Source: Arthrobacter ramosus (GTDB taxonomy: Bacteria > Actinomycetota > Actinomycetes > Actinomycetales > Micrococcaceae). Taken from it: DNA of 64,000 nucleotides. A model generated the notes under the pieces. It saw only the letters and a program-made list of their open reading frames with translations, was not told where the DNA came from and searched no databases. Positions 1 through 8,382 of this stretch are shown here, piece by piece. The position numbers and the translations under genes were made by a program. Position 1 is the first letter of the stretch. The number at the start of each line of letters is the position of its first letter. The stretch lies in contig NZ_BAAAWN010000001.1 of the NCBI RefSeq assembly GCF_039535095.1, positions 3,906,001-3,970,000 on the forward strand. The letters are read 5' to 3'.

Positions 1-1470
1 ACCGGCGCAATGGTCGTGGTTCTGGGCCCGGTCATCGCCGCCCACGGGCTCGGTGCACTGGCCGCTGTCTCGGTCCTTGCCGGGGTAATAGTGGTCGCCG
101 CCGGGCTGCTCAAACTCGGGCGGGTCGTGACGCTCCTGCCCTGGCCCGTGATCGAGGGCTTCACCGTCGGAATCGCGGTCATCATTTTCCTGCAGCAGGT
201 CCCTGCTGCGTTCGGCACCAAGCCCGGGCCCAGCAGCAACGCCGTCATCTCGGCCATCCAGGCCATCGGCACCGTGTCACCAGCCTCGGTTCTTGCTCCG
301 CTTGCCCTGGTAGCTCTGGTCGCGGTGATCATGGTTGCCTCACCGCGGATCCATCCCCGGATCCCGGGCTCGCTCATCGCGATCATCATCGCCACCGTGG
401 CCGCGCAGCTCCTCGACCTGCCCGTGACCCGGATCGGCGCCCTGCCCGATTCCCTGCCGGCCCCCATGATGCCTTCCCTGGACCTGGCGACGATCACCGC
501 GCTGGCCGGGTCCGCGGCCACGATCGCGGCCCTGGCCGCGATCGAGTCGCTGCTCTCGGCACGGGTCGGGGCGTCGATCTCCGATACCGGCCCCTACGAC
601 GCGGACCGTGAGCTCCTGGGCCAGGGCCTGGCGTCCGTCGCGTCCGGATTCTTCGGCGGCATGCCGGCCACGGGTGCCATCGCCCGCACCGCGGTGAACA
701 TTCGCTCGGGCGGCCGGACACGCCTCGCCGCCATCACCCATGCGCTGGTCCTGCTGGCCGTGGTGTACCTGGCCACCGGCCCGGTTTCCCGCATCCCCCT
801 TGCCGCGTTGGCCGGGGTGCTGATGGTCACCGCTACACGCATGGTCTCCCTCAAAACGCTGCGCAGCGTGATCGGATCAACCCGCGCCGACACGGTCGTG
901 TTCTTCGTCACCGCACTGATCACCGTGTCCTTCGACCTGATCGAGGCCGTGGAAATCGGGATCGCGGCCGCCGCCTTCTTCGCCCTGCGTGCCCTGGTCC
1001 GGTCCAGCGGGGTGCACCGGGAGGAAATCCCCGGCCCGGTCCACGAAGGCGACGAGCACATCGCCGTGTTCCGGCTCGACGGCGCCCTGTTCTTCGCCGC
1101 AGCCGAACGCGTCCTGGAGAGGGTCAGCGCCATCCGGAACGTCGACGTCGTGATCATCCGCATGTCACAACTGCAGATCCTGGACGCAACCGGGGCCAGA
1201 ACCATCACCGACATCGTCCAGGCCCTGGAACGCCGCGGAATCACCGTGCTGATCAAAGGAATCCAGGAGCGCCACCTCCGACTCGTCACCCAGGTGGGGG
1301 TCCTGGACTCCCTTCGCCACCACAAACACCTCTTCACCGAACTAGCCCCCGCCGTGGAACACGCCCGAAGCCACGTCGCCCGCGCACGCACCGCCCGCAA
1401 CCCCGGCAAGAACCCGCAACCGGTCCAGCCGCAGGCGACCCCACAGACGCCAACCTTGAAAGAAGACTAA
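1..1470 (+). CDS. SulP-family anion permease, 5' end cut by the window edge
   Basis: A membrane anion transporter of the SulP (SLC26) family, probably for sulfate or a related anion. The frame is open to base 1 (it reads T-G-A before the first Met at base 10), and SulP proteins normally have more sequence before this point, so the N-terminus lies outside. Repeated hydrophobic segments fill roughly the first 330 visible residues, including a typical WPVIEGFTVGIAVIIFLQQ stretch. A cytoplasmic STAS domain follows at about residues 345-450 (VDVVIIRMSQLQILDATGA). No carbonic anhydrase domain is fused. The last base of its TAA is the first base of the next gene's ATG, so the two are probably co-transcribed. 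Family assignment is firm; the exact substrate is not readable from sequence. Confidence 0.9.
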   Translation, partial: TGAMVVVLGPVIAAHGLGALAAVSVLAGVIVVAAGLLKLGRVVTLLPWPVIEGFTVGIAVIIFLQQVPAAFGTKPGPSSNAVISAIQAIGTVSPASVLAPLALVALVAVIMVASPRIHPRIPGSLIAIIIATVAAQLLDLPVTRIGALPDSLPAPMMPSLDLATITALAGSAATIAALAAIESLLSARVGASISDTGPYDADRELLGQGLASVASGFFGGMPATGAIARTAVNIRSGGRTRLAAITHALVLLAVVYLATGPVSRIPLAALAGVLMVTATRMVSLKTLRSVIGSTRADTVVFFVTALITVSFDLIEAVEIGIAAAAFFALRALVRSSGVHREEIPGPVHEGDEHIAVFRLDGALFFAAAERVLERVSAIRNVDVVIIRMSQLQILDATGARTITDIVQALERRGITVLIKGIQERHLRLVTQVGVLDSLRHHKHLFTELAPAVEHARSHVARARTARNPGKNPQPVQPQATPQTPTLKED

Positions 1471-1880
1471 TGCCTTCCTTGAACGAAGCCAGCGCCCAAA
1501 TCCGGGCCGCCCACCTGCTCGTGCGGTCCACCGAAGAGTGGGACACCCTCTCCAAAGAGTTGCTCCGGGCCTACGATCTCAAAGACATCGACAAGATCGA
1601 GATGCTCCGCGAATCCCTCCTTGCCGCCTGGAAGTCGGTCGCTCGCAACCTCCTCACCGACACGCTAAACGCCATCGATATTGCCGTGACACCGGCCGTT
1701 CACCCTTGGGGCATCGCCACCCTGGAAACCGCCGGGCGCAGCTGCGAACCGCTGGTGTCGTCCCCGGGAGAACTCCCCGCATTTCCCAAAACAACCGCCG
1801 TTTACGACAGGCCGCGACTGCTCAGCTTCGAGGAAGTCTTGGCCGGATACAACACGTGCCTGGCATCCCTGCTCCAGTAG
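1470..1880 (+). CDS. Hypothetical protein coupled to the SulP gene
   Basis: A 136-residue soluble protein that I do not recognise. It begins with ATG overlapping the stop of the SulP gene by one base, which suggests translational coupling. The first 65 residues are rich in charged, amphipathic helix-forming residues. The rest has no visible signal peptide, membrane segment or catalytic motif. A strong intrinsic terminator follows three bases after the stop. It may be an accessory to the permease, but that rests on position only. Confidence 0.6.
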   Translation: MPSLNEASAQIRAAHLLVRSTEEWDTLSKELLRAYDLKDIDKIEMLRESLLAAWKSVARNLLTDTLNAIDIAVTPAVHPWGIATLETAGRSCEPLVSSPGELPAFPKTTAVYDRPRLLSFEEVLAGYNTCLASLLQ

Positions 1881-1882
1881 CT

Positions 1883-1915
1883 GCGGCGATCTAGAGAGAT
1901 CGCCGCCTCCCTTTT
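1883..1915 (+). terminator. Intrinsic terminator after the SulP operon
   Basis: A perfect 10-bp stem (GCGGCGATCT with AGATCGCCGC) closes a four-base AGAG loop and is followed by CTCCCTTTT. It sits directly after the stop of the small gene and faces the convergent iolH end, so it separates the two units. Confidence 0.8.
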
Positions 1916-1924
1916 CAGGCGCCC

Positions 1925-2797
1925 CTACTGGGCCTTGGCGATGTACTTGCCCATGGTTTCCAGCTGGTAGCGGGACACCTCGTTGGCGTTATCGTCCTCG
2001 GCGAAGACGCTGGACACCATGACGGTGTTCTCCCTGTCCAGGAAGCCGATTTCCTTGAGTCCGGCGAAAAACTCATCCCAGTTGACGTCGCCGTCGCCGA
2101 TCTTGAGGTGCTGGTGCACGCGGACGGCGTTGCCGGGTGGGTTGGTGATGTAGCGCAACCCGTGGGAGCCGTGGTGATCCATGGTGTCGGACACGTGGAC
2201 CAGGCGCAGCTTGTCCCCCGCCGCCCGCATGATGTCGAGCGGCTTGTTGCCCATGTGGAAAGTGTGGGAGGCAACGTAGACCATGCCGATGTTGGGCGAG
2301 TTGACGCCACGGATGACGCGCAGGGCGGCGAGTCCGTCCTCCACGAAGTCGTCCGGGTGCGGATCGATGAGGACGTCCAGGCCCTCACGCTCGATGATCG
2401 GAAGAAGCTCTTCCATGGAGCGGTAGAAGGCCCTTTCGGACTCCTCAGCTTTCTCCGGCCGGCCGCTGAATTCGGTGTTCATGGTCTGCACGCCAAGATC
2501 GACCGTGATCTGGATGGCACGCTTCCAATAGCGAACGGCAGCCTCGCGTGCGTCTTCATCCGGCCCGGACCAGCGCAGCACGGGAAGCACCGAGGCGATC
2601 TCGACGTCGGCGTCCTTGCAGGCCTTCTTCAGCTGGCCGACCAGTTCGTCGTCGGCCTTGGGGTGGTTGAAGAACGGGATGAAGTCAGCGTGCGGGGTCA
2701 GCTGGAGGTATTTGTAGCCGAGATCGGCGGCTAGCCGCGGAAATTCCAGCAGATTGTGGCTGTGGTGGAACGGGGTGGGATCGAGGGCAATCTTCAT
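1925..2797 (-). CDS. iolH: IolH-type sugar phosphate isomerase/epimerase
   Basis: A 290-residue TIM-barrel protein of the xylose isomerase-like/AP endonuclease 2 family, last gene of the inositol operon. Metal-ligand-type segments are visible: VLIDPHPDD in mid-protein and LVHVSDTMDHH further on. The ATG at 2797 is preferred over the GTG at 2803 because AGGAG stands five bases before it, and that site overlaps the region just after the iolG stop. It lies 8 bp behind iolG. IolH homologues in actinobacterial inositol clusters have no settled reaction; isomerase is a family-level label. The gene ends facing the SulP-operon terminator. Confidence 0.75.
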   Translation of the reverse strand: MKIALDPTPFHHSHNLLEFPRLAADLGYKYLQLTPHADFIPFFNHPKADDELVGQLKKACKDADVEIASVLPVLRWSGPDEDAREAAVRYWKRAIQITVDLGVQTMNTEFSGRPEKAEESERAFYRSMEELLPIIEREGLDVLIDPHPDDFVEDGLAALRVIRGVNSPNIGMVYVASHTFHMGNKPLDIMRAAGDKLRLVHVSDTMDHHGSHGLRYITNPPGNAVRVHQHLKIGDGDVNWDEFFAGLKEIGFLDRENTVMVSSVFAEDDNANEVSRYQLETMGKYIAKAQ

Positions 2798-2805
2798 CGT
2801 CACTC

Positions 2806-3819
2806 CTACTTGTACAGTTCAGGCTTGGTGTTGAGCTGTACCGCGACCTTTTCGCCCGACTTCTGGGCTTCGACGCCGGCTTCGCAGCAAGCAGCGGTGG
2901 CGTAGCCATCCCAGGCGGTGGGACCGCCGATTTCGCCGCGGTGTGCCGCGTCAACCCAAGCCTGGACCTCGACGTCGTACGCAGCACCGAAGCGCTCTTC
3001 GAAACCAGGGGTGACCTTACCGCCCCAGCGGCCGGCGCTGCGGACGTAAGGACCGCCGTCGCCGCCGATGCTCACAATGCCGTCCTCGAAGGACGCCTGG
3101 GTGGCGACTTCGTAGCCGAACTTGGCGTTCACGTAGATTTCGACGTCGGCCAGGACACCGGATTCGGTCTCGATCAGGACGTGCTGGGGATCGTGCTGGC
3201 CATTCGGGGCATTGCGCGTGGCCTTGCCCAGGCGGACCTGCACGGAGGTGATTTCCTCGCCGGTGAAGAAGCGGATGGCGTCGAATTCGTGGACCACGGA
3301 GTCGTTGATGAGCATCTCGTTGGTGAAGCCCGGCGGGGTGGTCGGGTTGCGGTGCTGGTGGTGCAGCATGAGCAGCTCGCCGAGTTCACGGTCGCGGATC
3401 ACGGAACCCAAAGCGGCGTACTCGGCGTCGAATCGGCGCATGAAGCCCACCTGGATGCGCTTGTGGCCGAGTGCCGTTTCGGCCTGGACAACCTTCCAGG
3501 CACTCTCGGCATCCGGAGTCAGCGGCTTTTCGCAGAGGATAGGGAAGCCCTTCTCCAGCGACTTGTAGAGGATTTCCTCGTGCAGGAAGCCCGGGGTGGC
3601 GATCAGCACGGCGTTGACGTCGCCGTTGTTGAGGGCCTCTTCGGCGCTGGCGAGGGCGACGGCGCCGTCGATCCCTGCGATGGCGGCCTGCGCGCGGGCG
3701 AGGTCGACGTCGACGACGGCGGCCACTTCGGCGCCGTGGATGCGGGTGCTGAGCCGCTTGATGTGGTCGGCGCCCATGCGGCCTGCGCCGATGACGGCCA
3801 CGCGGAGAATGTCAGTCAA
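2806..3819 (-). CDS. iolG: Inositol 2-dehydrogenase-like Gfo/Idh/MocA oxidoreductase
   Basis: An NAD(P)-dependent dehydrogenase of 337 residues, expected to oxidise myo-inositol to scyllo-inosose as the first step of the pathway. The Rossmann motif VAVIGAGRMGADH lies at about residues 8-19, the family motif EKPL at 97-100, and the catalytic-type segment NDSVVHEFDAIRF in mid-protein. The start is TTG at 3819: AAGGA stands seven bases upstream and the family N-terminus begins exactly here. The frame stays open further upstream, but those residues are low-complexity and would run into iolE. Neighbours support the inositol role, though some Gfo/Idh members act on other sugars. Confidence 0.85.
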   Translation of the reverse strand: MTDILRVAVIGAGRMGADHIKRLSTRIHGAEVAAVVDVDLARAQAAIAGIDGAVALASAEEALNNGDVNAVLIATPGFLHEEILYKSLEKGFPILCEKPLTPDAESAWKVVQAETALGHKRIQVGFMRRFDAEYAALGSVIRDRELGELLMLHHQHRNPTTPPGFTNEMLINDSVVHEFDAIRFFTGEEITSVQVRLGKATRNAPNGQHDPQHVLIETESGVLADVEIYVNAKFGYEVATQASFEDGIVSIGGDGGPYVRSAGRWGGKVTPGFEERFGAAYDVEVQAWVDAAHRGEIGGPTAWDGYATAACCEAGVEAQKSGEKVAVQLNTKPELYK

Positions 3820-3850
3820 TGTTCTGTCCTTAGGTATCTGGGCTGCTGTG

Positions 3851-4762
3851 CTACTGCACAGTAGTGCGAGAGCCGCACGAGAGCAGGTAGTTGCGGGTGC
3901 GCTTGGCGATGGGCATGGGGACGTCGAAGGACACGGGGTACATGTCCTGTTCGACGATGCCAAAGATCGGGCGGTTGAGTCCTTCAACGGCTTCGATGAC
4001 TGCACGCAGGTCCGGGAGGCCGTTCGGCGGTTCGGTCATGACACCGGCCAGGTTGGCTGCCGCCCAGGTCATGTTTTCCTCGTTGACCTGTCTCAGGACG
4101 TCCGGGTTGATCTGCTTCAGGTGCAGGTAGCCGATGCGGTCCGGGTAATTCTTGATCAGTTCCAGGCTGGAGGCTCCGCAGTATTCCGCGTGTCCGGTGT
4201 CCAGGCACAGGTTCAGGTACTGGGGATCGGTGGACGCCAGGAGCGTTTCGATGTCCGCCTGCGCCCCGACATGTGAATCGGCGTGCGAGTGGAACTGCTG
4301 CTTGAGGCCGAAGTCTTCCAGCAGGGTTTTGCCCAGACGGTTGTGGCCGGAGAACAGGTCGCTCCAGGCTTTCTCGGTGAGCTCCCCGCTCTCCACTGCT
4401 TCCCCGGTGACGTCGTCGCGCCACATGGCCGGGATGACCACGATGTGCTCGCCGCCCATGGCGGCCGTGAGCTCGGCTACCTTACGGGCAGGTTCCCAGG
4501 CGGTCTCCCATTGGTCCAGCCCGCGGTGGAAGGCCGTGAAGACCGTTCCTGCCGTGACCTTGAGGTCGCGCTGCTTGAGTTCCTCGGCGAGGCGGGCGGG
4601 ATCGTTCGGCAAGTAACCGTAGGGGCCAAGTTCGATCCACTTGTAGCCGGACTCGGCCACCTCGTCCAGGAAGCGCTCCCAAGGGGTTTGCTTGGGGTCA
4701 TCCGCGAACCAGACGCCCCAGGAGTCCGGGGCCGTGCCGATGATGAGTTTGTTCTCTGTCAT
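3851..4762 (-). CDS. iolE: Inosose dehydratase, IolE
   Basis: A 303-residue TIM-barrel enzyme expected to dehydrate scyllo-inosose to the trihydroxycyclohexane dione used by IolD. The N-terminal GTAPDSWGVWF is characteristic of IolE. Metal-binding-type residues appear in QFHSHADSHVG, CLDTGHAEYCG and GYLHLKQINPD, and a late EQDM. The ATG start has AAGGA seven bases upstream. It is followed after 31 bp by iolG. The 109-bp gap in front of it, towards iolA, holds a 66-bp palindromic element. Confidence 0.88.
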   Translation of the reverse strand: MTENKLIIGTAPDSWGVWFADDPKQTPWERFLDEVAESGYKWIELGPYGYLPNDPARLAEELKQRDLKVTAGTVFTAFHRGLDQWETAWEPARKVAELTAAMGGEHIVVIPAMWRDDVTGEAVESGELTEKAWSDLFSGHNRLGKTLLEDFGLKQQFHSHADSHVGAQADIETLLASTDPQYLNLCLDTGHAEYCGASSLELIKNYPDRIGYLHLKQINPDVLRQVNEENMTWAAANLAGVMTEPPNGLPDLRAVIEAVEGLNRPIFGIVEQDMYPVSFDVPMPIAKRTRNYLLSCGSRTTVQ

Positions 4763-4795
4763 TTCTCAATCCTTGTTCGAACGGCTCTCCTCCGG

Positions 4796-4861
4796 CCCAA
4801 CTGACTCGCATTTGTTGTCGTTATGAGGGCTCATAACGACAACTACTGCGAGCTAGTTGGG
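4796..4861. repeat. 66-bp imperfect palindrome, copy 1 of a dispersed element
   Basis: Two 31-base arms match at 27 positions around a GGGC centre. The outer ends are CCCAACTGACTCGCA and TGCGAGCTAGTTGGG, and the inner arms are GTTGTCGTTATGA and TCATAACGACAAC. A second 66-bp copy with the same two ends, in the opposite orientation, lies at 48880-48945. This copy occupies most of the gap between iolA and iolE and would fold into a long hairpin in the iol transcript, so it could affect mRNA stability or polarity. There is no open frame in it. Confidence 0.85.
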
Positions 4862-4871
4862 TGGCGGGGAC

Positions 4872-6383
4872 TTAGTTGGAGGGGAAGTTGTAGGAGGCGC
4901 CGGAGGCGTGGGTGGGTTCGGGCCAGCGGGAGGTGACGACCTTGCCGCGGGTGTAGAAGGAGACGCCTTCGGGGCCGTAGATGTGCTTGTCGCCGAAGAG
5001 CGAGGCCTTCCAGCCGCCGAAGGAGTGGTAGGCCACGGGGACCGGAAGGGGCACGTTGATCCCTACCATGCCCACGGTGACGGAGCGCTGGAACTTGCGG
5101 GCGTTCGCTCCGGAGGAGGTGAAGATGGCGGTGCCGTTGCCGTAGGGGTTGGCGTTGATGAGCCTGATGCCTTCGTCCAGGTCCTCCACCCGGACGACGA
5201 CGAGGACGGGTCCGAAGATTTCCTCGGTGTAGGCGCTCATGCCGGTCTTGACGTGGTCGATCACGGTGGGCCCGACCCAGAAGCCGTCTTCGTGGCCGGG
5301 GACCACGAGGTCGCGGCCGTCCACGACCATCGCCGCTCCGGCGGCTTCGGCTTCGGTGACGATCCGCACGATGCGTTCCTTGGAGGCCGGGGTGATGACC
5401 GGTCCCATTTCGGCGTCGGGCTCGGTGCCGTTCTTGACCTTCACCGCGAGGGCGCGTTCCTCGACCTTCTTGACCAGCAGCTCCGCGGCCTCCCCGACGG
5501 CGACCGCGACGGAGATGGCCATGCAGCGTTCGCCCGCGGAACCGAACGCGGCCGCGGCCAGGTGGTCGGCGGCGTTGTCCAGGTCGGCGTCGGGCATGAT
5601 GATCGCGTGGTTCTTCGCCCCGCCCAGGGCCTGGACCCGTTTGCCGTGCCGGGTCGCGGTCTCGTGGACGTACCTGGCGATCGGGGTGGAGCCGACGAAG
5701 GAGATGCCGTCCACGTCCGGGTGGGTCAGGAGCCCGTCGACGGTTTCCTTGTCCCCGTGCAGGACCTGGAACACGCCGTCGGGCAGGCCGGCCTGCTTCC
5801 ACAGCCTGGCCAGCAGTATCGAGGCGGAAGGGGCGCGTTCGGAGGGCTTGAGGATGAACGCGTTGCCGGTGGCGATCGCCATCGGCGCCATCCACAGCGG
5901 CACCATGACGGGGAAGTTGAACGGGGTGATGCCGGCGACGACGCCGAGCGGCTCGCGGAAGGAGAACACGTCGATGCCGGTGGAGACCTGGTCCGAGTAG
6001 TCGCCCTTGAGCAGGGTCGGGATGCCGCAGGCGAATTCGATGACCTCCAGGCCGCGGCCGATCGCGCCCTTGGCGTCGGAAATGACCTTGCCGTGCTCGG
6101 CGGTGACCAGGGCCGCGAGTTCGTCCACGTGCGCGGCGACCAGTTCGCGGAACTTGAACAACACGGCGGTGCGCCTGGCCAGGGAGAAATCGCCCCACTT
6201 TTCCGCCGCGGCCTTCGCCGCGGCAACCGTGGCGTCCAGATCGGCCCGGTTCGCGAGCCGCAGCTCCGCGGTCACGGCGCCCGTGGCCGGGTTGTAGACC
6301 GGCTGGCTGCGGTCGCCGGAGCCGGCGGTTTCAACACCGTTGATGAAATGCTTGATGGTGGTCAGGGTGGTCGTCGTCGACAT
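4872..6383 (-). CDS. iolA: Methylmalonate-semialdehyde dehydrogenase, IolA/MmsA
   Basis: A CoA-acylating aldehyde dehydrogenase of 503 residues. In inositol breakdown it converts malonate semialdehyde to acetyl-CoA and CO2; it can also serve valine breakdown. The catalytic Cys is Cys287 in GSAGERCMAI, with GGAKNHAIIMPDADL before it. Upstream are the cofactor-site segment TPFNFPVM and VDGISFVGST. The ATG at 6383 has AAGGAAG just upstream; a longer open frame continues past it but has no family similarity. It follows iolD by 50 bp. Confidence 0.92.
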   Translation of the reverse strand: MSTTTTLTTIKHFINGVETAGSGDRSQPVYNPATGAVTAELRLANRADLDATVAAAKAAAEKWGDFSLARRTAVLFKFRELVAAHVDELAALVTAEHGKVISDAKGAIGRGLEVIEFACGIPTLLKGDYSDQVSTGIDVFSFREPLGVVAGITPFNFPVMVPLWMAPMAIATGNAFILKPSERAPSASILLARLWKQAGLPDGVFQVLHGDKETVDGLLTHPDVDGISFVGSTPIARYVHETATRHGKRVQALGGAKNHAIIMPDADLDNAADHLAAAAFGSAGERCMAISVAVAVGEAAELLVKKVEERALAVKVKNGTEPDAEMGPVITPASKERIVRIVTEAEAAGAAMVVDGRDLVVPGHEDGFWVGPTVIDHVKTGMSAYTEEIFGPVLVVVRVEDLDEGIRLINANPYGNGTAIFTSSGANARKFQRSVTVGMVGINVPLPVPVAYHSFGGWKASLFGDKHIYGPEGVSFYTRGKVVTSRWPEPTHASGASYNFPSN

Positions 6384-6433
6384 GTGCGGACTTCCTTGTC
6401 TGTGGCTTTGAAGAGGTCTGAAGCTTGAGGGGG

Positions 6434-8377
6434 TTAGCCGAGCAGCTTGCGCTGGCGGTTTTTGTGGTCTGTGTACGTCTGGTAGGCCTGCTGGGTGGAT
6501 TCGAGTTCGGAGACTTGCGAGACGGGAACGTCCCACCAGGATTCGGAGCTCGGGGCGTCCAGCAGGGGATCCGATTCGACGTGGATGACGATCGGTCCGG
6601 TTTCTTCCGGTGCCGCTTTCGCGTCGCGGATCGCTTGTTCGAGTTCGGCGATGACCTTCTCGCCCGGTTCGATCCGGATCACCTTCGCGCCGAGGGACTC
6701 GGCGTTGAGGGCCAGGTCGATGGGCAGGTTCTCGCCAGCGTCGAAGGAGTGCTGTTCCTTGTCCAGGACCCGATACTGGGTGCCGAAACGCTGCGAGCCC
6801 AGAGATTCGGAGAGCGAACCGATGGAGGCGTAACCGTGGTTCTGGATCAGGACGACGATCAGTTTGATGCGTTCGGCGACGGCGGTGACCAGTTCGGTGT
6901 GCATCATCAGGTAGGAGCCGTCCCCCACCATGACCACGACGTCGCGGTCCTTGCCGCCCGCGACGGCCTCGGCCAACGCGGCGCGCTTGACGCCCAGGCC
7001 ACCTGGGATTTCGTAGCCCATGCAGGAGTAGGCGTATTCCACGTGGTAGCCGAACGGATCCCGGACGCGCCACATCTTGTGCAGGTCACCGGGCAGGGAA
7101 CCGGCGGCGCAAATGACAACGTCCTGCTCATCCATGGCCCGGTTGGTGGCGCCGATGATCTCGTTCTGGGCCGGAAGCGGCGTGTGGCGGGTGTCGAAGG
7201 CTTCGTCCACGATACCGTCCCAGCGCTTCTTCTCGTCCGCGATCTTCTGCTCGAGGTCCGCGCCGACACGGTAGCCGCCGAGCGCCTGGTTCAGCTTGAC
7301 GAGGGCCTTGCGGGCGTCGGCGACGATCGGCAGCACGGTGCCGTGCTTGTACGCGTCGATCGCCGCCACGTTGATGTTCACGAACTTTACGTCGGGGTTC
7401 TGGAACGCAGTGCGCGACGCCGTCGTGAAGTCCTCGTAACGGGTACCGATGCCGATGATCAAGTCAGCCTCGGCAGCGATCGCGTTCGCCGCCGTCGTGC
7501 CCGTGGAGCCGATGGCTCCGAGCGAGAACTGGTGGTCCCACGGCAGGACGCCGACGCCGGCCTGGGTGTTGCCCACCGGAATGCCGGTCAGTTCGGCGAA
7601 CTTGGCGAGTTCCTCGTTGGCGAAGGCGTAGAGGACGCCGCCCCCGGCGATGATTAGCGGACGCTTCGCGGCACGGATGGCTTCGGCCGCGCGGCGGATG
7701 TCGTCGTCGTCGGCTTCGGGCCGGCGGATCCGCCACTCACGCTCGGCCAGGAATTCTTCCGGGACATCCAAGGCCTCGGCCTGGACATCCTGCGGCAGCG
7801 AAATGGTCACGGCGCCGGTCTCGGCCGGGTCCGTCAGGACGCGCAAGCCGTGGTGGAACGCCGAGAACAACTGCTCGGGCCGGGACACCCGGTCGAAGAA
7901 CTTCGAGAGCGGACGGAAGGCGTCGTTGACCGTGATGTCGTAGGCGTAGGGCAGCTCGAGCTGCTGCAGCACCGGGTCAGCCGCGCGAGTGGCGAAGGTG
8001 TCGCTCGGCAGCAGCAGCACCGGCAGCCGGTTGGTGGTGGCCAGGGCCGCACCCGTCAGCAAGTTCGAGGAACCCGGGCCGATCGAGGTGCTGATCGCGA
8101 AGGTCTGCCGGCGGCGGGTGTGCCGGGCGTAGCCGACAGCCTGGTGCGCCTGGGCCTGCTCGTTGCGGCCTTGGTAGTACGGCATGATCGCCGGATCAAG
8201 CTGCTGGTACTGCTTGAGGGCCTGGCCGACGCCGGCGACGTTGCCGTGTCCGAAGATCCCGAAGGTGCCCGGGATCAGGCGCTCCCGGTACTCGCTCCCG
8301 CCGATGGTGTCCACCGTGTACTGCTTGGACAGGAACTCGACAACCGCCTGGGCGACCGTCATTCTGCGCGTTGACAT
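6434..8377 (-). CDS. iolD: 3D-(3,5/4)-trihydroxycyclohexane-1,2-dione hydrolase, IolD
   Basis: A thiamine-diphosphate enzyme of 647 residues that opens the ring of the dione made by IolE. It shows the three-domain layout of the acetolactate synthase family: an N-terminal pyrimidine-binding domain with GIFGHGNVAGVGQAL, a central domain, and a C-terminal ThDP site with VVMVGDGSYLM followed by NHGY. The length is normal for IolD. The ATG has GGAG eight bases upstream. It starts five bases after the stop of the aldolase-fold gene, so these are co-translated. Confidence 0.92.
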   Translation of the reverse strand: MSTRRMTVAQAVVEFLSKQYTVDTIGGSEYRERLIPGTFGIFGHGNVAGVGQALKQYQQLDPAIMPYYQGRNEQAQAHQAVGYARHTRRRQTFAISTSIGPGSSNLLTGAALATTNRLPVLLLPSDTFATRAADPVLQQLELPYAYDITVNDAFRPLSKFFDRVSRPEQLFSAFHHGLRVLTDPAETGAVTISLPQDVQAEALDVPEEFLAEREWRIRRPEADDDDIRRAAEAIRAAKRPLIIAGGGVLYAFANEELAKFAELTGIPVGNTQAGVGVLPWDHQFSLGAIGSTGTTAANAIAAEADLIIGIGTRYEDFTTASRTAFQNPDVKFVNINVAAIDAYKHGTVLPIVADARKALVKLNQALGGYRVGADLEQKIADEKKRWDGIVDEAFDTRHTPLPAQNEIIGATNRAMDEQDVVICAAGSLPGDLHKMWRVRDPFGYHVEYAYSCMGYEIPGGLGVKRAALAEAVAGGKDRDVVVMVGDGSYLMMHTELVTAVAERIKLIVVLIQNHGYASIGSLSESLGSQRFGTQYRVLDKEQHSFDAGENLPIDLALNAESLGAKVIRIEPGEKVIAELEQAIRDAKAAPEETGPIVIHVESDPLLDAPSSESWWDVPVSQVSELESTQQAYQTYTDHKNRQRKLLG

Positions 8378-8382
8378 TACTC

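Noticed and set aside
1883..1915. Terminator for iolH as well
   Set aside because: On the minus strand no T run follows the stem, so only the plus-strand call is supported.
3820..4005. Upstream extension of iolG
   Set aside because: It would add 62 low-complexity residues, overlap iolE, and ignore the good ribosome site before TTG 3819.
4857..6428. 523-codon open frame on the plus strand
   Set aside because: Antisense to iolA; a Gly/Val/Asp-rich composition typical of high-GC shadow frames.
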